The translations under genes and the position numbers were made by a program. The notes beneath the pieces are model-generated. The model saw nothing but the letters and a program-made list of their open reading frames with translations. It ran no database searches and had not been told where the DNA came from. Positions 24,059 to 37,400 of a DNA stretch of 64,000 bases are shown piece by piece (the first letter of the stretch is position 1; each line of letters begins with the position of its first letter). Origin of the DNA: Tyto alba (taxonomy: Eukaryota; Chordata; Aves; Strigiformes; Tytonidae); NCBI RefSeq assembly GCF_018691265.1, contig NW_024881313.1, forward strand, positions 32,853,518-32,917,517, in the 5' to 3' direction.

Positions 24059-27000
24059 AGCCCTGGGAGGGGAGCCTCGACAAGGTGGTGTCCCTGTGCT
24101 CCTCCAGCTTGTGCAGATGGGCCTGTGATGGACTGATGGCCCCTGCAATGGGCCTGGCAGCAGCCCGGCAGGGTATTTTGTGGGTTCCCCCTCCTGCCAT
24201 TGTCCCTCTGAGCTCATGCAGATGAGCTTTACCTTTGTTGGATGACCTAACAAATCTGTATTGATGCTCGATATAGGTGAGCACTTTGTTCTACACCTTG
24301 CTACGACTAAGCAGTCGGACCAGCTTTTGCTTTTGAGATTTGACTTAGTTTTGTGTGCTGACCTGTGAGCAGAACCCAGAATTTATTGCTGGCAAATACA
24401 GGGGCTATTTATCTTGTTCAATAACATATTTTTTCAATCTAGTTTTCTGTTCTTATGGTTCATAAACTAGATCATACACACAATGCAAAAATTGGAGCTA
24501 TTCATTTTTGTTAGAAATGGTCTAATTACTAGAATTTAAATAACTTGTTGACAGGTGACTCATGAAATACATAAAGAAGTAAAAAATATGTTCATTAATT
24601 TAATTCTATTGCTTATTTAGAAGATAATTAAGGGGAAGAATTTGTGACTCATATGAGTAGTCTTTTCTCGTGGGAGTGGTCATCTTGAAGCCAGCAAGAC
24701 TGTGGGTAAAAAAAAAAGATACTTCTGTGTGAGAAGCTTAGTATCACTGCTGATAATACAACAGCCACTCTGTGTGACCCAAAAGCCAATACTGAGATTT
24801 ACAAAATTACTTCTCAGGGCCCACTAGAACGGTTAGGTGTCTAAACTTCTACCAGGCAGGTTTTCTGTAGACCAGTTGCTGCGCAGTTTTGTGGCACATG
24901 CAGAAATGTCTTTGCTTCAGTTGTGCTACACAGCTGGTTGCTGACCTGATGTCTACTTGAGCTCAGGCAAGATTTTCTGAGTCTTTTTTCACCAAGCACA
25001 GTGACAGGCCTCTGTCCAGGAGCTGCTCTCAGGGCTTATTCATGTGGTGGAAGGAAGATATGATGGTCTCATTCTCATTTTTGTTAAAAGCTCTGTGGCT
25101 AAAGGACGTGCAGAGGATGTAGGCATTCAGCAGCCGCACCCACCTTGTGCCTCTGTGAATTTGCTTCTACTCCATTCAGAAAGGGAAGGACAGAGCCAAA
25201 CGCCCATGTCCCACATCCCAGGTCACAGCTCCAACAACTTTACCTTTGCTTTCCAGGACTGAATTTAGGAAACCAATTTCTTTTGATAAAGCTATTTAAG
25301 TTAAATCTTAACCTCTTTTTTTTTTTTTTTTTCCACATTGCATTATGCTTCCATACTGTGGATGGAATGAAAGTTTATTTTTGGATTTTTGTCATAATTA
25401 GTCATAAAGAACAATTCTGGTTAAGGCTGACACCTTATTAATGGGTATCTTTTTGTGGAAAACTGCTTTTGCAATGAATTTCAGTGGTTTAACACAGCAA
25501 TCTGACCTTATATTGCTAAAATATGATCTATTGTAGAGAATTTTCAAATTGTTGGGGTTTAAAATACCAAATTTATCTCATATTCTTCTGATTTGACTAT
25601 CTGAACAAACAGAAGATCCAAAGTGACCCCACTCGATGCTGCAGTAGCACAATTTCAGCTGATGCTTTGGGAATGCGCATTATTATTAAAAATCCCATTC
25701 GAAGTGTGCTGGTTGTTTGCATTATGCTTCTTTGTTGGTATTAGCACAGCACCTGACTGAAATACTTGTCATCTTGGAGCAGTATGAAGAGCTAAAAATA
25801 ATGTGGCTATGGTAAATCCAAAGGATAGGAAAGCCAGGGGAACTCATTAGAGTAACAAAATAGGCTGAGCAGAGAAATCAAGAGGACAGATCACTGGTTT
25901 TCTCTGTGTGGAGTGGGAATATGTGGTAGCATATGAGGTTAGATATAAGGAAAGTACTCTTGTGAGAAGGGGCAATTTAGCAGTCCCACTGAGAAAGAAG
26001 ATGAAGCCAAGTAATGAATGACATCATGAAAAGAACCCAGAGAAAAATGTGGAACAGAAACCTGAGAGACAGCGATATTTATGAAAGAAAAGAGGTGAGA
26101 ATTACCAGTGCTGAAAGATGCAGATGATTACAGAGGCACTGAAATACAAAAGGAAAGGACACTCAGGAAGCAGTGGTGTTAATGGTACCTGATAGATCCA
26201 GAAGAAAAATATTTCGCTGCAAGTGAATGAAGATTTTGGTCAAAGTAGTTCTAATTTAGTGAGAAGAAGTCAAAATGGATGAAAAATGGAGTTGGAAAGA
26301 GGGAAAATTATGGAACAAAGAAAGCAAGGGCTGGACTTGGGGGCCTGGACGGCAGCTATAAAGGAAGGCAAGGCTCAGAGAAGTGTTTTTCAAAGACAGC
26401 CCAGGAAATACTTGGGGCAGGAGAAAATGACCCTGAGCAAGAGTTATTAGAAAAGACTTATGAGGACTTATTGGAAGTGAGATGAGAATATAAATTATTG
26501 GATGAAAGGGATAAATAGATTCAAAAGCAGATGGCTATTTCTACTTTTTTTCCTGTACTATGAAAAAAGTATATCATATCAAAGTTTAATGAATTTTAAC
26601 CTTGGTTTTCACTAAAAAAGTAAATTATAATTGAGGGGGGGGGCAATACAGTAAAACCTGCAACCAATGGGTAAGATCTCTTTCTGGAGTACAACAAGAA
26701 CAGGTGATAGGTTGGGTATTTCTTATACAGCTAGAATAGAAAGTGGCTGATGTCATTTGGAGATCCAGGAGACCAGAAGCCAAGCAGATGAATCACCTTC
26801 CTTGAAAAGGGATGAGAGCTATGTTAGGAAACTGTAGAGCACAAATTTTACTTCAACTCCCCCCAAAATACTGGATAAATAATAAATTGCTTGTAAACAG
26901 CTTAACAGTTTCTACCAGGTATATTTCAAGAATAACTTGGGTTAAAGAAATCTAATTTTCTCCTGGAAAAGTGTGATAGGCCTTGTAGATAGAAGGCAAA

Positions 27001-27649
27001 TGATAGGTGTCCCGTACTTTTATTTCAGTAAGCCTTTTGATGTCATCTCGTAACTTCACTCAAGTATGGGAAAAAAATATTGTCCACGTAAAAGTATTAC
27101 GAGAGATCCAAAACTCCTTTTGAACGCATAATGTGGGCACAAGATTTCTCTCACAATGCACAGATGTTTAAAATATGCCAGATGAACCAGGTGCTTGTGA
27201 GTGCTTATTTCTCTATGTGGACTATAAAGGTAATTTATATAAAGGTAAAGGGATTATTTCTGCTTTCTGATCAGTTATCTGAAGTTAGGCAAGATCCATC
27301 CCCCCTCTAGGTTTGAATGGTTTACCATCAACATAGAAGGATGCTTTGAGTAGGCTTTTGAGTGAAAATATCTGATCTTGGTAGTAGTCTGTATGTTCAT
27401 TAAGGAGTTGCATGCTGGAATAGGTACTACGCCTATTGGATTTGCTGGCAAGCCCCGCTGGAAGGGCTAACCTGTTTTTTGGGGGAAAGGGTTGAATTTT
27501 GAAAGGTTAATTGAAAAAATGGTTTGAAACCGTGAAGCGCACCACGTTGCAACTCGCGTACAGCCTACACTGTGTAGTTTATCACTGCTCGCACTGGTAA
27601 CTGTCTGTTGCTTCATTTCCCCCGATGGACAGAGATGAAAGCTCGGAAT
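24059..27649. other. Intergenic, PAXIP1 upstream flank
   Basis: No gene is recognised. A T run lies at 25316-25332 and a run of about ten Gs at 26634-26643. The stretch 25890-26560 is conspicuously purine-rich on the plus strand and may be a decayed ancient interspersed repeat, but I cannot name the family. Confidence 0.45.
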
Positions 27650-27980
27650 AGTGAAGAAAACGGGAGAACCACGGGCCTTGGCTCCTCGCTTTACACCGTG
27701 GGTTTGAGCGCGGGGAGGGCGGCTCCAGCCTCGCCCGGGCCCTCAGCGCCACGCAAGGACTCGCCTCAGGGGCCTGCGCGGGCGCCTTCGCCCGCCGGGG
27801 TGTCCGCCTGCGGGGAGCCGGGGGAGGCGAGGCGGAGCCGGGGCGGGAGCAGGCGGGAGCGGGGACCGGGCGGTGACGGCAGATGGAGCCGGTAACGGTC
27901 GTCGCCCTCACGGCGGGAGCGAGGGGCGGGAAGCGGGGCGGCCCTGGGAGGCGGGGCGCTCTCCCTCCCCCGCCTGCCTG

Positions 27981-27992
27981 CCAATGGGCGGG
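27981..27992 (+). promoter_or_regulatory. PAXIP1: CCAAT box fused to GC box
   Basis: CCAAT is immediately followed by GGGCGGG. This is the classical adjacent NF-Y and SP1-family arrangement of TATA-less CpG-island promoters. Occupancy is inferred from the motifs only. Confidence 0.55.
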
Positions 27993-28345
27993 TCCGGGTA
28001 TCCCCGCTGCCCGCCTCTGTCGTTCGGGGCGAGTCCATTGCGTTCCGTGCGGGGGGAAGGTTCGGTCCCGGATGCTGTGTCCTGGTCCGGTTCGGAGAGA
28101 GGGAGAGGAGCAGAGATAGCGCCCGAGCGTCAGAGCGAGGCGCTATCCTGCGGCAGTGGGGGTGGCTGATCGGGCGGGGGGAGCCGCTTATGTCCGGGCG
28201 GCTCTCCCCTCCCCCTTTCACCCCCCCTGCGTCCTGGCGGGGGATGGTGTGTCCCGCAGCGCGCGCCTTGCTCGCGCGGTTCGGCGGCTCGAGCGGGGGG
28301 AGGGGACGGGAGACCCGGGCCCCGGCGGCTTCTCCACAGTGAGCG

Positions 28346-28370
28346 CGGGGGAGGGGGGGGGTGGGGGGCG
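28346..28370 (+). other. PAXIP1: G-quadruplex-type run just upstream of PAXIP1 ATG
   Basis: Successive G runs (5, 9 and 6 Gs separated by A or T, then CGG) lie 32-56 nt upstream of the start codon on the sense strand. If transcribed, they would place a potential RNA G-quadruplex in the PAXIP1 5' UTR. Confidence 0.6.
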
Positions 28371-28401
28371 GCCGGGCGCCGCTGTGCTGGCGGCCGGGAC
28401 C

Positions 28402-28488
28402 ATGGCGGCGGACGAGGAGGAGCTGAAAGTCCCGGAGGAGATGTTCAAAGATGTCAAGTTCTTCGTGGTGGGAGACATCGACCCCAAG
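28402..28488 (+). CDS. PAXIP1: PAXIP1 coding exon 1
   Basis: The exon encodes residues 1-29, ending at DIDPK, with a GTACCG donor in phase 0. The first nine residues (MAADEEELK) differ from mammals (shorter, different N-terminus), but the following VPEEMF block is conserved. It lies in the CpG island. Confidence 0.93.
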
Positions 28489-31400
28489 GTACCGGGTCAC
28501 CCTTCTCCCCTCGCCCGCTTCCCGCCTTCCCCCCCACCCCCCTCACCGGGGGGGGGGAGAGGGGGGGGGGCACTGTGGGATCGCCCAGCTCCTCTCATTA
28601 CCCCCCCCCCCGGACACTTCCCGCGCGGGCTCGACGCTCACGCGGCGCCTCGCTGCGCGCGCCCTCCCGCCTCCTGAGGGGGAGGGGAGGGGGGGGTAGT
28701 GCGCGCGCGCGCCTCGGGGGGTGCTGTGGGGGAGGGGGGAGTAGGGTAACGGCCGGTAACGGCGGCGCCGCCGCCCGCCATGGGAGCCCTTGGCCCCGGC
28801 GCGCAGGCCCCGTTCCCGCCCGAGCGGAGGAGGGGCGGGCCACGGGACTTCCTGTCACAGCCCGGGCCGGGCCGGGCCGGGCGTTCGGGGGGGGGGGGGG
28901 GGGGCAGCGGCTGCCGCTCCGCCGGGCCGGCCCCCGTCCGCCCGGCGCGTCCCGCCGCTGGGATCCGCACCCGGGACGGGGAGCGGCCATAGGCCGCTGC
29001 CGGCGCGGGGAGGCTCCGCCGAGGGCGGCGTGGCTGAGTGCCCGTTCCCCGCCCGCCGGGACCCCCGGGAGCTCTCGGGCCCGGCGGACGCACAGCGGTG
29101 CCGTTGTGGTTGAGGTGCCGTCTCCGTGTCTTCCCTGCCCCGCTGCAGAGGGGGTGAGGAGCAGAAGGCGACGACAAATGACCGGCCAGCCCTCTGGCCT
29201 AGGGCAGCAACCTGCGTGACAAGGTTGGCCTGCCCTGGCCGAGGGCCATACCCAAGATGGTGAAATTGGCTTATAGCTAATAACACCCCGTCATGTTGGG
29301 TGAAGGTGGTTAAAAAAAAAGTTTCTGTGGCATGTCCAATTAGACAAGTGTTTGAAGAGCACCGTACCTAGCTTTAGGACAGCACCTTCATGCTACGCAT
29401 TTCACACTGAAATAAAAGTCTTCGCTGCTTTGGTAGGTGTTGCGGTCAAATCTTAGTTCAGCATCGAGTTCATTTAATCTCGTGTTCCGGCATTCACTGA
29501 GTCTTGCAGGCCTTTAAGTGAACTTGAGATGTAGGCACTGACCTGTTGAGATGGTTTTTATTCACAGGAATAGGATTATATGCTAAAAGAAATGCACTCT
29601 AGGAATAAAGAGCAGGAAAAAAACCCCAAGGTCTTTAGACATAAAATCTTTGACAATGAGTTAGCGCTTGAATAACAATTCCTGTATTAAAAAAAAAAAA
29701 AAGAACCTATAGCAGCAGTATTATTATGTGTATGAAGAAGGGTGCAAAAAAACCAGTAAGACTCTTGTATATAATTTATCATATAAATAGTGTCCCAAAA
29801 GTCATGTAGTTAGTTCTGTGTTGACATAGCAAGACAATCAGGGTATTCCCAGAGAGTGAGTAAACAAGCATTCTGTTAAGCTGCTTTTCTTACGTTTTTT
29901 TCTTCTTAACAGATAGTGTCATTGTCTTAAGGCTTCAATTTGCTCTAAGTTAGGTAGGCTAAATTCTGTATTTGTGGATGGCTTCTCTTGGTTGCAGGCA
30001 GACGCCGAAAGTGGCTCTGAAGTTGCTAAGGTCAGGCCTAGCGCTGCACAGAACTGGCTACGCTGCTTCCAAGACCAAATCATTCTGGGAGCTGTTTAGC
30101 CCCTCTCTCATCGCGAGCAAGACCTCAGTTGAGAAGTCCTGTGTATCTGAGTTGTTTCTGCAGCTGGCTGGTCTGCTTAAACACTGTTCCCCCAGTGCTC
30201 TGGTTTCTGAAATGGCTTGCTGGCGTGGACACGGAGGCCAGGGCTCGCTCCAGTCACGCTGGTGCCTGCCGAGCCCCAGGTCCTGCCTAGGCTGGGTTGC
30301 AGAGCTGAGTCAGAGCAGGAAAGTTGGTTGTGCTGAGCTTGGGGCCAGCTCTTGGTGGGTGCCTTTGTCCTCCTTCCTGCAGGTGCCCTCTGTGCCTGGG
30401 AGCAACCTGAACAAGAGGAGTGTTGGCCAGTTGTGTTTTGAACCGAGACAGGAAGCAGAAATTCTAAACTGAACTCCACAAACTGCTTTTTAAAACAGTT
30501 CTTCTAGTGAAATGTTGCTCCATTACTAACATAAAAGTTACAAATACATTTGGTGCTTTTGACTTCTTCATATACAAACAGTTGGTAGCTTTATTTTTGA
30601 GAAGCTTCTTCCTTCATTTTTTGGGGAGGAGCACACCTTGATCAACTTGTTTCCAAATGATTTGATGGAAAACCAGTTACCCTAATAAATATTAATACAG
30701 GCCTAGCACAAATGAGCACACTAATCCAAACATCCAAAAGTAAGAAAAGGAAAAAAAGTAGTATATTCAGGTGAATAACTGCATACCCACTACCTATTAA
30801 AACATACGCAGCATAAACTTGAACACAACAAAAGTCTGGAATTGTGCCTAGATGTTCTTCAGCAAATGAGGGAGAATTAGGATGCTGGCTCTCAACTTTA
30901 AATCCATTCTGTTGGGATGTGCATTTGGCTGCTCACACTTTACAGGAGGGATGAGTAGATATCAGCTTATTTTTTTTTAAATGCTTTTCCTGCTTTCCTA
31001 AGAGATGTAAACCCAAACCATAAGGCTTTGGTAACACCAGCTAAAACCTGTATTTCATACAGAAAGAGATAAAAAGTAATGCAATGCAGCATAAGGACTT
31101 GGAGCAGGATATTTGGTTTCTGGTTATCTCTTGTTTTATTAAGATTTGGGGTTTTTTTGTCTGTTGTCTTCTTTGTTTTGAACTATTCCTCTTGTTTCTC
31201 CCAGCATAGATTTTAGTGCGAGAGAATAAAGACAAAATTTATGTGCCCCAAAAAATGAAATTTCATTTAATGGAATTATGTCAAAGGTAACACCTAAAGG
31301 GTAGGATTTTTGCAATTATTAGGGCTTTTCAGCATTTTATTTTCTAGTTACAGGTATATGGTCAATACTAGTATAGGTGAAGTTCTTTAACTGTGCCAAT

Positions 31401-34400
31401 ACAGCTTTTCAGTCCAGACATCAGTTAAACTGAAGGAGTCGTGTGTTCTGGCAGTTTTGATGATGACATGAGATAAATTAGGGAAAGTCTTCTTTATACC
31501 ACTTTAAAGAGACTTATGAAGTTATTATCTATCATATTTATAGTGTTTAAACTTATGACCTGAAATTAGTGTAACTTTTTGCATAAGCAGACTCTTTGCA
31601 CAGACTCTTTAACACAGCATTGTTTCAATATAAAAAAAGTTCATACTTGTAGCTAATTGGTTATAACTTCTGTCTTGTGCTGGTGGATTTGGGTGCTCTG
31701 TTTTCATTACATTCACTCCTGTTTTTAGGCTTCCCTTAAACAGTTGAATGGGGCTTGTAACTCGGGGGAGCTGTGTGAGACAAGGAGCTTGTGTGGTGGG
31801 CTGTTCTTAAATAAGTACTGTAATTTTCAAAAGTGCTTTATTTTGATTTAGGTTTTCCCATTGGAATTATAGCACCTTGTGTTACTTAGCAGTTAACTGG
31901 ATTTCATGCAGGAAGGTATCCCATGATTTAGGAGATTGATGTGTAAAATGGAAACACTCTTTCTTCTTCCTGGCTGTGTTGGCAAGAACAACAAGCTTGT
32001 TATCAATTTTCTTGATTATTTTAGAATAATTCTTTTATAATTTGATAATATCAAATACTTATCCACTGCAGAAAAAAGTCGTTATTTAAAAAAAAATGGC
32101 ATTTTGAAGTCAGGTACTTCAGTGAGGAAATGCCAAAATTGTCTTCTCACTGAGTGGTGATTTTTCCATTCTTGTTTTTCTGCTTGGCATAGATGCTTTA
32201 TAAGAGCCCCTGGCCACATTTGGAGAGTCTCTTTTTCAGTGTCTTCTCTGTCCTGTTTAGTGTACCTGGTAGGTAGTAATTGCTTAAGGACCAATTACTT
32301 AATATTTGGACGAGTGCGGTGCCTTGCTCTCTGCTGCTCACTGTTGTGCGGAGAGCATCCTGTTAAAAAGGGAGTGTCCCCAGCAGGTTTTGAGGGATGG
32401 ACATCTGTCCTGAGCAGGTTTTGGAGGATGAACATCATATCAGTTTGGTTCTGCAAAATCATTATGAATTAAAACTATTTATTTCTAAGCAATAAAAGGT
32501 AAGAATAATCTTAATTGGCATTTTTAACATTTGAACTCTAGATATTATTTTAAAACATTTTTCTCTTCCTCCCCTCTACACCCTATTACCTTCTCTGTTA
32601 CTTTTATTCAAATAAAAGTGAGTCCTGTTTTGGGGGGTGGGACTGGATTCATCACACTGATCTCTACAGTTGAGCTGAGAGAATGCTGAACTCTTAAACC
32701 AACATCTTCTATATGGGCCTTGCAAAAATAAGAGTAAGATGTGCTTTGTGAGTTGTGAAGTGTTTTGCATTTTCTGAGGGCAGAGTGATGGAGTGAGACA
32801 TTTCAATTCCAGGTCTTTAAGGTAGTAATTTTGAGGGCATGTGTCCTACTTTTTTTTTTTTTTTTTTTCTTCTCTAAATCACTTAGTCTTCCGTCACTTC
32901 TTTTCCCAATACATCAACTCTTTGTTGGAAGATTTTTCCCTTCTCAAGGCAGTGCTTACAACTTTTTTTTTTGCTTGCAGATCCTTCTCATACCAGGAGG
33001 GTATTAGACATTTTCCTTCCTCAGTTCTTCTGTCTGGCTGCACTGTTTTTGAGCAGCTGGGTGACTTCTTCAAACTTACTCATATGCTCTGGGATGGGGT
33101 ATATTGATTTGATCTAGAAATATTGGAACCAAATGCATTCGGTAAAGATGGAATTATTTTCTTAGTTGTTAAATGAACATTTACAAAAAATGCATGAACT
33201 TTTTTTTTTTTTGGTCTCTATCCATGTAAATAACTGGCCAAATCTGGAGGAATTCCTATGAAGACTGAAATGTACAGTTACGATTTTAACTTTTCTAAGA
33301 TAATCATTGGGTTACCTTTTTTTAAACTTCAAGCTCTTCTTTTAAATTATATTCAAACGCTTCCAAAGCTACCATGTGCAAAAACAAACACTGAAGAAGA
33401 CTTTCCTTATCCTGCCTGAGAGAAAATTGTTTTGAGATATTTTTTCAGGAATATGTTTTGGAAAAATTTTGATGTTTTCCAGATTTCTGTCTCAGCCTGA
33501 ATTAATTTGGAAAGCAAATCTTCAACTTGAATGATTAAAATATGGCAAAGGTGTAAACCGTTGGCAGTGAGGTTTTCAATGGGATGCATTTGGCAACTTC
33601 AGGAAGAGTGCTAGCCACTTACAGGAGGACAAGCAAGAGAGGTCATATTAATTTCTCCCATGTATTAGTGTGTTCCTATGTTAATGTTTTTCTCAAATAA
33701 AAGGTGCTAAAAACTGTTGACTTATCCCTGTTCTCTTTTGGGTTTAGGTTATTCAACTTCTGAAAGCTGGGAAAGCAAAGGAGGTTTCTTACAATGCACT
33801 GGCGTCACATATTATTTCAGAAGATGGGGACAATCCTGAAGTTGGAGAATCTCGTGAAGTTTTTGATCTCCCTGTGGTAAAGGTGAATGACTCATCTATG
33901 ATATTGTCAAAGTACTGACATGAATACTTCATTATTATAACAGAAAACATTCGTGTTAGGATGATGACCAAATTAAACATATTTAAAAATCTTTTTATTC
34001 TTCTTACACAAGCTTCTAGATATAGAAGTCTAGTAATAGACTTCTGTTACAATTCTGTTCTCTCCTGCCTCTTGTTGCTATCCATCTATCAGTGTTTTGG
34101 GGTTTGTCCTCTGTTTTGTTATTTTTCCAGATCGTTCTTTCAGTCATCTGTGAGATGGTGTCCTATTAGCTGTACTTTAGAAATGTTTTTGATGGGAAGG
34201 TTCTTGCAAGCTTCTGGCAATGGAAAACCTCAATTTAGAATAAGTATTAGACTGCTGAGCATTTTTTTTAAATGCATATAATTGGCAGGGTGCAAAATCA
34301 TTTTGTTGATTCTGCATGTGTATACTATGCTAATTTTAAACAATATGAACTTGTAGAAATACCGATTTTTTTTTTTTTTTTTTTTTTTCTTCCTATTGAT

Positions 34401-37400
34401 TTTAGTTTTTCAAGGTGGTTGTGTTTTGTTTGGTTGGGTTTTTTTGCCTTGCTCATACTGGAGTTACCAGTATTTTGTTACTACCTTGCAATATTGGGTT
34501 ATTTTTCCAGTGAAAGAATCTGGGCTTCATATTTGAAAATATGAACTTGTCACTCTGCAAGTCATGAGAGTGCTCAGAAGAAAAAACACCGGTATTTCAC
34601 TGCCTATACTTGTGGGCCCATGATTTTTGGGTTATTTTTTTCATACAGTTTCAGGTGGCAGTAGAGAATTTTGATAGCTTATGTCACGAGAATTCACCTG
34701 ACACTGTAGAAGTATGAATTAATTCCAAAAAATAAAAAGTGCTTAGCTAGAGATTTTATGGTTATAGTGGGTGTGCTGATTAATTTTTAGTTCCTTTTTC
34801 TGAAGTGTTCTGATCTTATAAACAAGAAGATTGCTGCCATTCTCATGTGAAGGAAGGATATCAGTGTTATAACAGTGCTTTCTGCTTTCTAATGCCATTT
34901 ACTTAAATAATTTTCTTTATAACTGCTACTAGCTAAACTTTTTCATTTGCCAAATGAGAGCATTTTTTTCAGTAGTGTCACTTAGTTTGACCTGAAAACA
35001 TCACAGCATGATCTGTACTCAAGAAGATTAGACTAAGTATTAAGTGAGAGGCAAAGGTAGGTTGTTACTGAGAATAAGGAAGAGAAAAACTTGAAGTAGG
35101 AAAATCTCCCATTTTTTTTTTTTCAGAGGATTGAGTTAGGTATTAAATGCTTTGAGTTATTTCTTTTTTTATGCCTTCTAAGAGAAAGAGAATGAGAAGA
35201 ATTGGGACACCATAAATGTAGTCATCACTATATATTTTTGTTTGTTTTTGAGGAAAAGTAATTGAATGTGATGCCATGCTTTCCTCCTTCTTCCTTATAT
35301 GTTGTTCCTATATCTCCTCCATTCTTTACAACCTTCCTCTCTCCCCTCGAGCCCTTCTGTCACAGATAACTGTGTGCTTAGCAGCCAGCATTGCTGTGTG
35401 TTTAGAAACTTCTTTCTGTGTAAGGTTATGGTTCCTGACTCATTGGTGATGACTGTAAGGTAGGTTTTATTCTGTTATTTTTAAATTAAGAGCAGGGAGA
35501 ACTGAAAGAAAGGGGGAGGATGAAAAAATACTATAAATGGTTTTCCTGGCACAATAGAAGGACAAGAGAAAGGGGTCTTGCTCCCTTATTGCTGCATATC
35601 CTTTGAGCAGTCCTTACATTAACTCTTACAATTATGTCAGAACAGTCTTTTTTGTAGAGGCTGAAGTACAATGTCTGTGAAACACTTAGACTTTCGAAGC
35701 TGGGAGATGGATATTGAAACTATCTCTAGTATAAACTTGGAAGGGAATTCATATTTTATACATGCAGACCAAGGTTTTTAATGTCTTGTGGTTTTTATTT
35801 TTCAGCCTTCCTGGGTGATCTTGTCTGTTCGCTGTGGAGCTCTTCTGCCGTATCCTTTAAGTTCAAATTTGAATCAATTCTATAGGAAACATGTTAAAAT
35901 AGATACTAATGAGGGATTAAGGACTGCTTCAAGTATGTACAGCTTAAATTTTTAAAAAGGTAGGATGTGTTTTGCTTGCCAAGATTGCAGCGTGCTTGGA
36001 GCTTCTTTGTCTTACTTCAGTTTTCTTGTCCCTCTGGCTATTTTGGATGCATAATAGGCACTTGCAAGAAAACTGTCATCAGATGGACTGAAAACATTTT
36101 ATCTGGAAGTTGATAATTACTGTGAGGAACCAGGAAAAATGCTGGAGTGCAGTAAGGGGGTGAATAATGGTTCAGAGTAGAATGGCCTATTCTGCCTTTT
36201 CTAGAAGCAGAATTAAATAAGGGATAAGTACACAACTCATATCAACACTGTAATATAAATAAAACTTTATATACAGATAGTTTTAGTATTTCCATTTTTG
36301 GCATAGTTTGTCCTTGCTTTTGGTAGACCCTTGTTGTTTGTGTTTGACTAGCTCCATGGTTCTTAACTTGTTTGGAGCATGTATTTTTGCATATAGATGG
36401 CATGTTCCTTCTTTTCTTGTCAGTTATTACTGTTTATCTTTATTTATGTTCCTCTCAATTTTTTATTTGGATCATAGGAATGGTGACAATGGCTATTATT
36501 ATAGCGAAAAAATAATGCATTTTTTTCCTCCAGCAATTCATAGTAAAGATTCTGTATATGGAAAAGCTGAAGCAGAGCAATACATTTCAGTACAGGTATA
36601 AGCAGATGGTTGCAACAGAGAATGCCAGGACTAGGGAGGTATGCTGTCAGGCATGAGATCTCATTTTGGAATGAGGTTAGCAGGTGATTGTGTCTATAAT
36701 AAAAACCATGAGGTGGTAGATGCAAGAATCCAGGTGTTCATATCAGGAATTAAGGTTTTAATGTGCTTCAGTGATTCGGAATTCATGTTTTATCCCCAGT
36801 ATTTCAAGGTATGTGCCTTTGCATCTTGCTGTGACTTCTGGAAATAGCCTGTATATTCTCTACTTCTGCAAGAGAATTCAGCTCGGGGAGTGAACTGTAG
36901 GAAGAGAAAGCATTAAATTCATCAGATAAAATTATGATAATCGACATATCAGATAGGATTTAGCAGTTAGTGTGAAACACTTGCCATAGTCAGGGATGGT
37001 CTTCTGACCGAAGCAGAAGAAAGGTTTTCATGAATGACTTGGTTTCCAAATGGAAAAAGTGCACCAAACATTACATGGAAAAACCCAAATTAGCAGAGCT
37101 ACTCCATTGTCATGTGATATAGGCTGGTGATTTTTGTCATTTGCATCTGCAAATAAATGTGTTTATAATCCTTTCATTATCATGATGGGAGTGTACAGTT
37201 GCTTACGTCACATGTCTTTAAGTCTTTTCTCTGTTCCTGAGGACTGGTTGAAAATAAAATAGCTTGTATTAGCTACATTTTCAGGATTAAGTAATCTAGC
37301 ATTGCATTATTAGTGTTGTTCTTTCCCATGGAGAAGTTGCACTGTTAGAAAATTGGTCTGTCTGAAACCAGGGGTTTTTAAAAGGGTACCCTTAAGAGCT

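Larger units (their letters stand above)
27650..29200. promoter_or_regulatory. PAXIP1: PAXIP1 CpG island and promoter
   Basis: A dense CpG island surrounds PAXIP1 exon 1 and the start of intron 1, typical of a housekeeping promoter. A CCAAT box at 27981-27985 abuts a GGGCGGG GC box (27986-27992), an NF-Y/SP1-type pair about 410 bp upstream of the ATG. No TATA box is seen. G-rich tracts flank the start codon, and intron 1 carries a GGGCC-type direct repeat (28861-28882) and an 18-G run (28887-28904). The exact transcription start cannot be read from sequence. Confidence 0.85.

Noticed and set aside
28156..28401. N-terminal extension of PAXIP1 by 82 residues
   Set aside because: The upstream frame is open but starts at a GTG in G/C-rich 5' sequence; ATG 28402 with ACCATGG context matches the family.
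27766..28500. Minus-strand 244-codon frame over the PAXIP1 promoter
   Set aside because: Antisense of exon 1 plus CpG island; Pro/Arg-rich composition is expected from GC content alone.
28575..29286. Several overlapping 100-214 codon frames in the start of PAXIP1 intron 1
   Set aside because: Open in many frames because stop codons are rare in CpG-island sequence; no conserved motif.
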